Source: Fratercula arctica
Taxonomy: Eukaryota; Chordata; Aves; Charadriiformes; Alcidae
DNA: 64,000 bases
Direction: 5' to 3'
Assembly (NCBI GenBank): GCA_947846985.1
Contig: CANTUZ010000008.1
Location: 27,857,352-27,921,351 of the forward strand
Shown in pieces: positions 62,850 through 64,000 of this stretch. The translations under genes were made by a program, and so were the position numbers. A model generated the notes under the pieces. That model searched no databases. It was not told where the DNA came from and saw nothing but the letters and a program-made list of their open reading frames with translations. The stretch's first letter is position 1. The number at the start of each line of letters is the position of its first letter.

Positions 62850-64000
62850 GGTGCGGTAGCTGCTGAAAGATTGCTCATAGCAGACATCAGGAATCTATCT
62901 TCACACAAACAAAATCCCTGCAAGTTAAACTAGTGCCATGAACTAAAAGGCCAAGAAGTCATGCTGAAAAAATATGAATCTGTAAATCATCAACTTGAAT
63001 CAGTCTACACTTTGAGGCAGGAAAGGCAGCAGGCATGGGGAATCTCAGTGCTGTGTGCTTTGTGCTCCTTGTGCTGTAAGGCCTTCAGGGGAGGGAATCG
63101 CTTTCTGTGATGGTGGAAGATGGTCTGGATGCTTTCTTAATGAGGTTGTTCTTGGCTAGTTGAGCAGCTGGCTACAGTCACAGCAATACTGCACTAGTAG
63201 GCATCTTGAAGATCGGGAAATGGCAGCACAGTTACCAGACAGACAGAGTGTATCTTCTGTTGAACTTTGTACCCTATTTAATCTTTAAGAAAATGAGATG
63301 AAATATAGTGGTGCTATTTAACTAGGAGAATTTCTTAGATGGCAAAAGGAAAAAATCCTGCTGGTAGCACAGGTCTCGCAGTAGTGAGACATCATCAGGA
63401 AGGTGCACTGAAGCAGGACAGGCTGCCAGAACACAGCAATGCCTGGTGTTGATGCTGCTACCGACTGAGCAGCTGCCTCTGTAAGGCAAAGGGAAATCTG
63501 TAAGAAATCAGTGGATGGCTGGGATTATACTTGTTCCTAGAATTAAAACCTGAGGAAAGAGGGCAGGAAATATTTGGGGATATGGGGGCAGGCAAACCCA
63601 TTTTGCACAGAAACAGCATGTTTGAAGAGCAAGCCTAAAATGGGTATTGTGAGGCATGGACTATACAGTATGAGGAGGTATAGTTTCATATGGCACTGTA
63701 TAGTTTTGGATCTTCTTCAAAAGACAACAACAGACAGCTGTCTCCTGGGTAACTGTTTAGAAGAGATTAAAATGGTCACACAAGGACTAAAAAGAAGCAA
63801 ATCCAAAGTGTGGATTCTGGCTGTGCACACCAAACTCACAGTAAACCAGAAATAAAATAAAGCTTAGGTTGGCAACCTCACTTAGGGGACAGGGATTACG
63901 GTACTGTTATAATTGACTTCAAATGCAGCTTGGTTGATTGTAATGAAAGGACTGGGGAAAAACTAATTGTATTCTCTATAAGACTTTCATCATACTCCAG
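62850..64000. other. Unique non-coding DNA, no gene seen
   Basis: Single-copy sequence, slightly less AT-rich. A 93-codon frame at 63574-63855 has no recognisable motif; AATAAA words follow it at about 63851-63860 but are common in such DNA. Confidence 0.5.

Noticed and set aside
1..64000. CRISPR arrays, operons, prophage or plasmid features
   Set aside because: The window is vertebrate nuclear DNA; no regularly spaced repeats, dense coding or bacterial signals are present.
1..64000. tRNA, rRNA or known snRNA genes
   Set aside because: I looked for B-box-like GGTTCGA and similar words on both strands and found no cloverleaf-compatible context; a tRNAscan/Infernal run would settle it.

Overview
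This window looks like avian nuclear DNA. It is AT-rich and almost gene-free, with long homopolymer runs and few CpGs. It carries CR1 retrotransposon pieces, one with the typical CR1 3' end ending in ATTCTGTG-like octamers, and long terminal repeats (LTRs) of the kind abundant in neoavian birds. There is no operon structure and no dense coding; the open reading frames present are almost all of the size chance allows. I recognise no intact protein-coding gene. The most economical reading is a gene desert or a very large intron.

Layout. 1-5671 is unique non-coding DNA. 5672-6874 is a sense-strand CR1 copy with a decayed reverse transcriptase (RT) and an intact CR1 3' end. 6875-20007 is unique sequence with one speculative terminal exon at 16777-17200. 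20008-20163 is a small antisense CR1 fragment. 27189-27804 is a sense CR1 fragment that lacks its 3' end. About 35095-35365 is a much older LINE remnant (L2/CR1-like RT). 37656-37850 may be a worn LTR piece. 40468-40841 holds a cluster of inverted repeats, including two perfect 12-bp hairpins with 6-nt loops; one of these extends into a pre-miRNA-like fold. 52870-53613 is a solo LTR bounded by a perfect 5-bp target duplication, and 54247-54819 is a second, related, more decayed solo LTR. 57334-57777 combines a perfect hairpin, a TATA box, a consensus splice donor and a 42-codon small ORF, and is the best promoter candidate. 58325-58384 is a G-quadruplex motif. 59862-60117 is another antisense CR1 fragment. 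62463-62849 (minus) is the best unassigned candidate for a coding exon.

No genes work together here in any way I can support. The functional candidates (inverted-repeat cluster, putative promoter, putative exons) are inferences that need conservation or RNA data. The repeat calls are much firmer.
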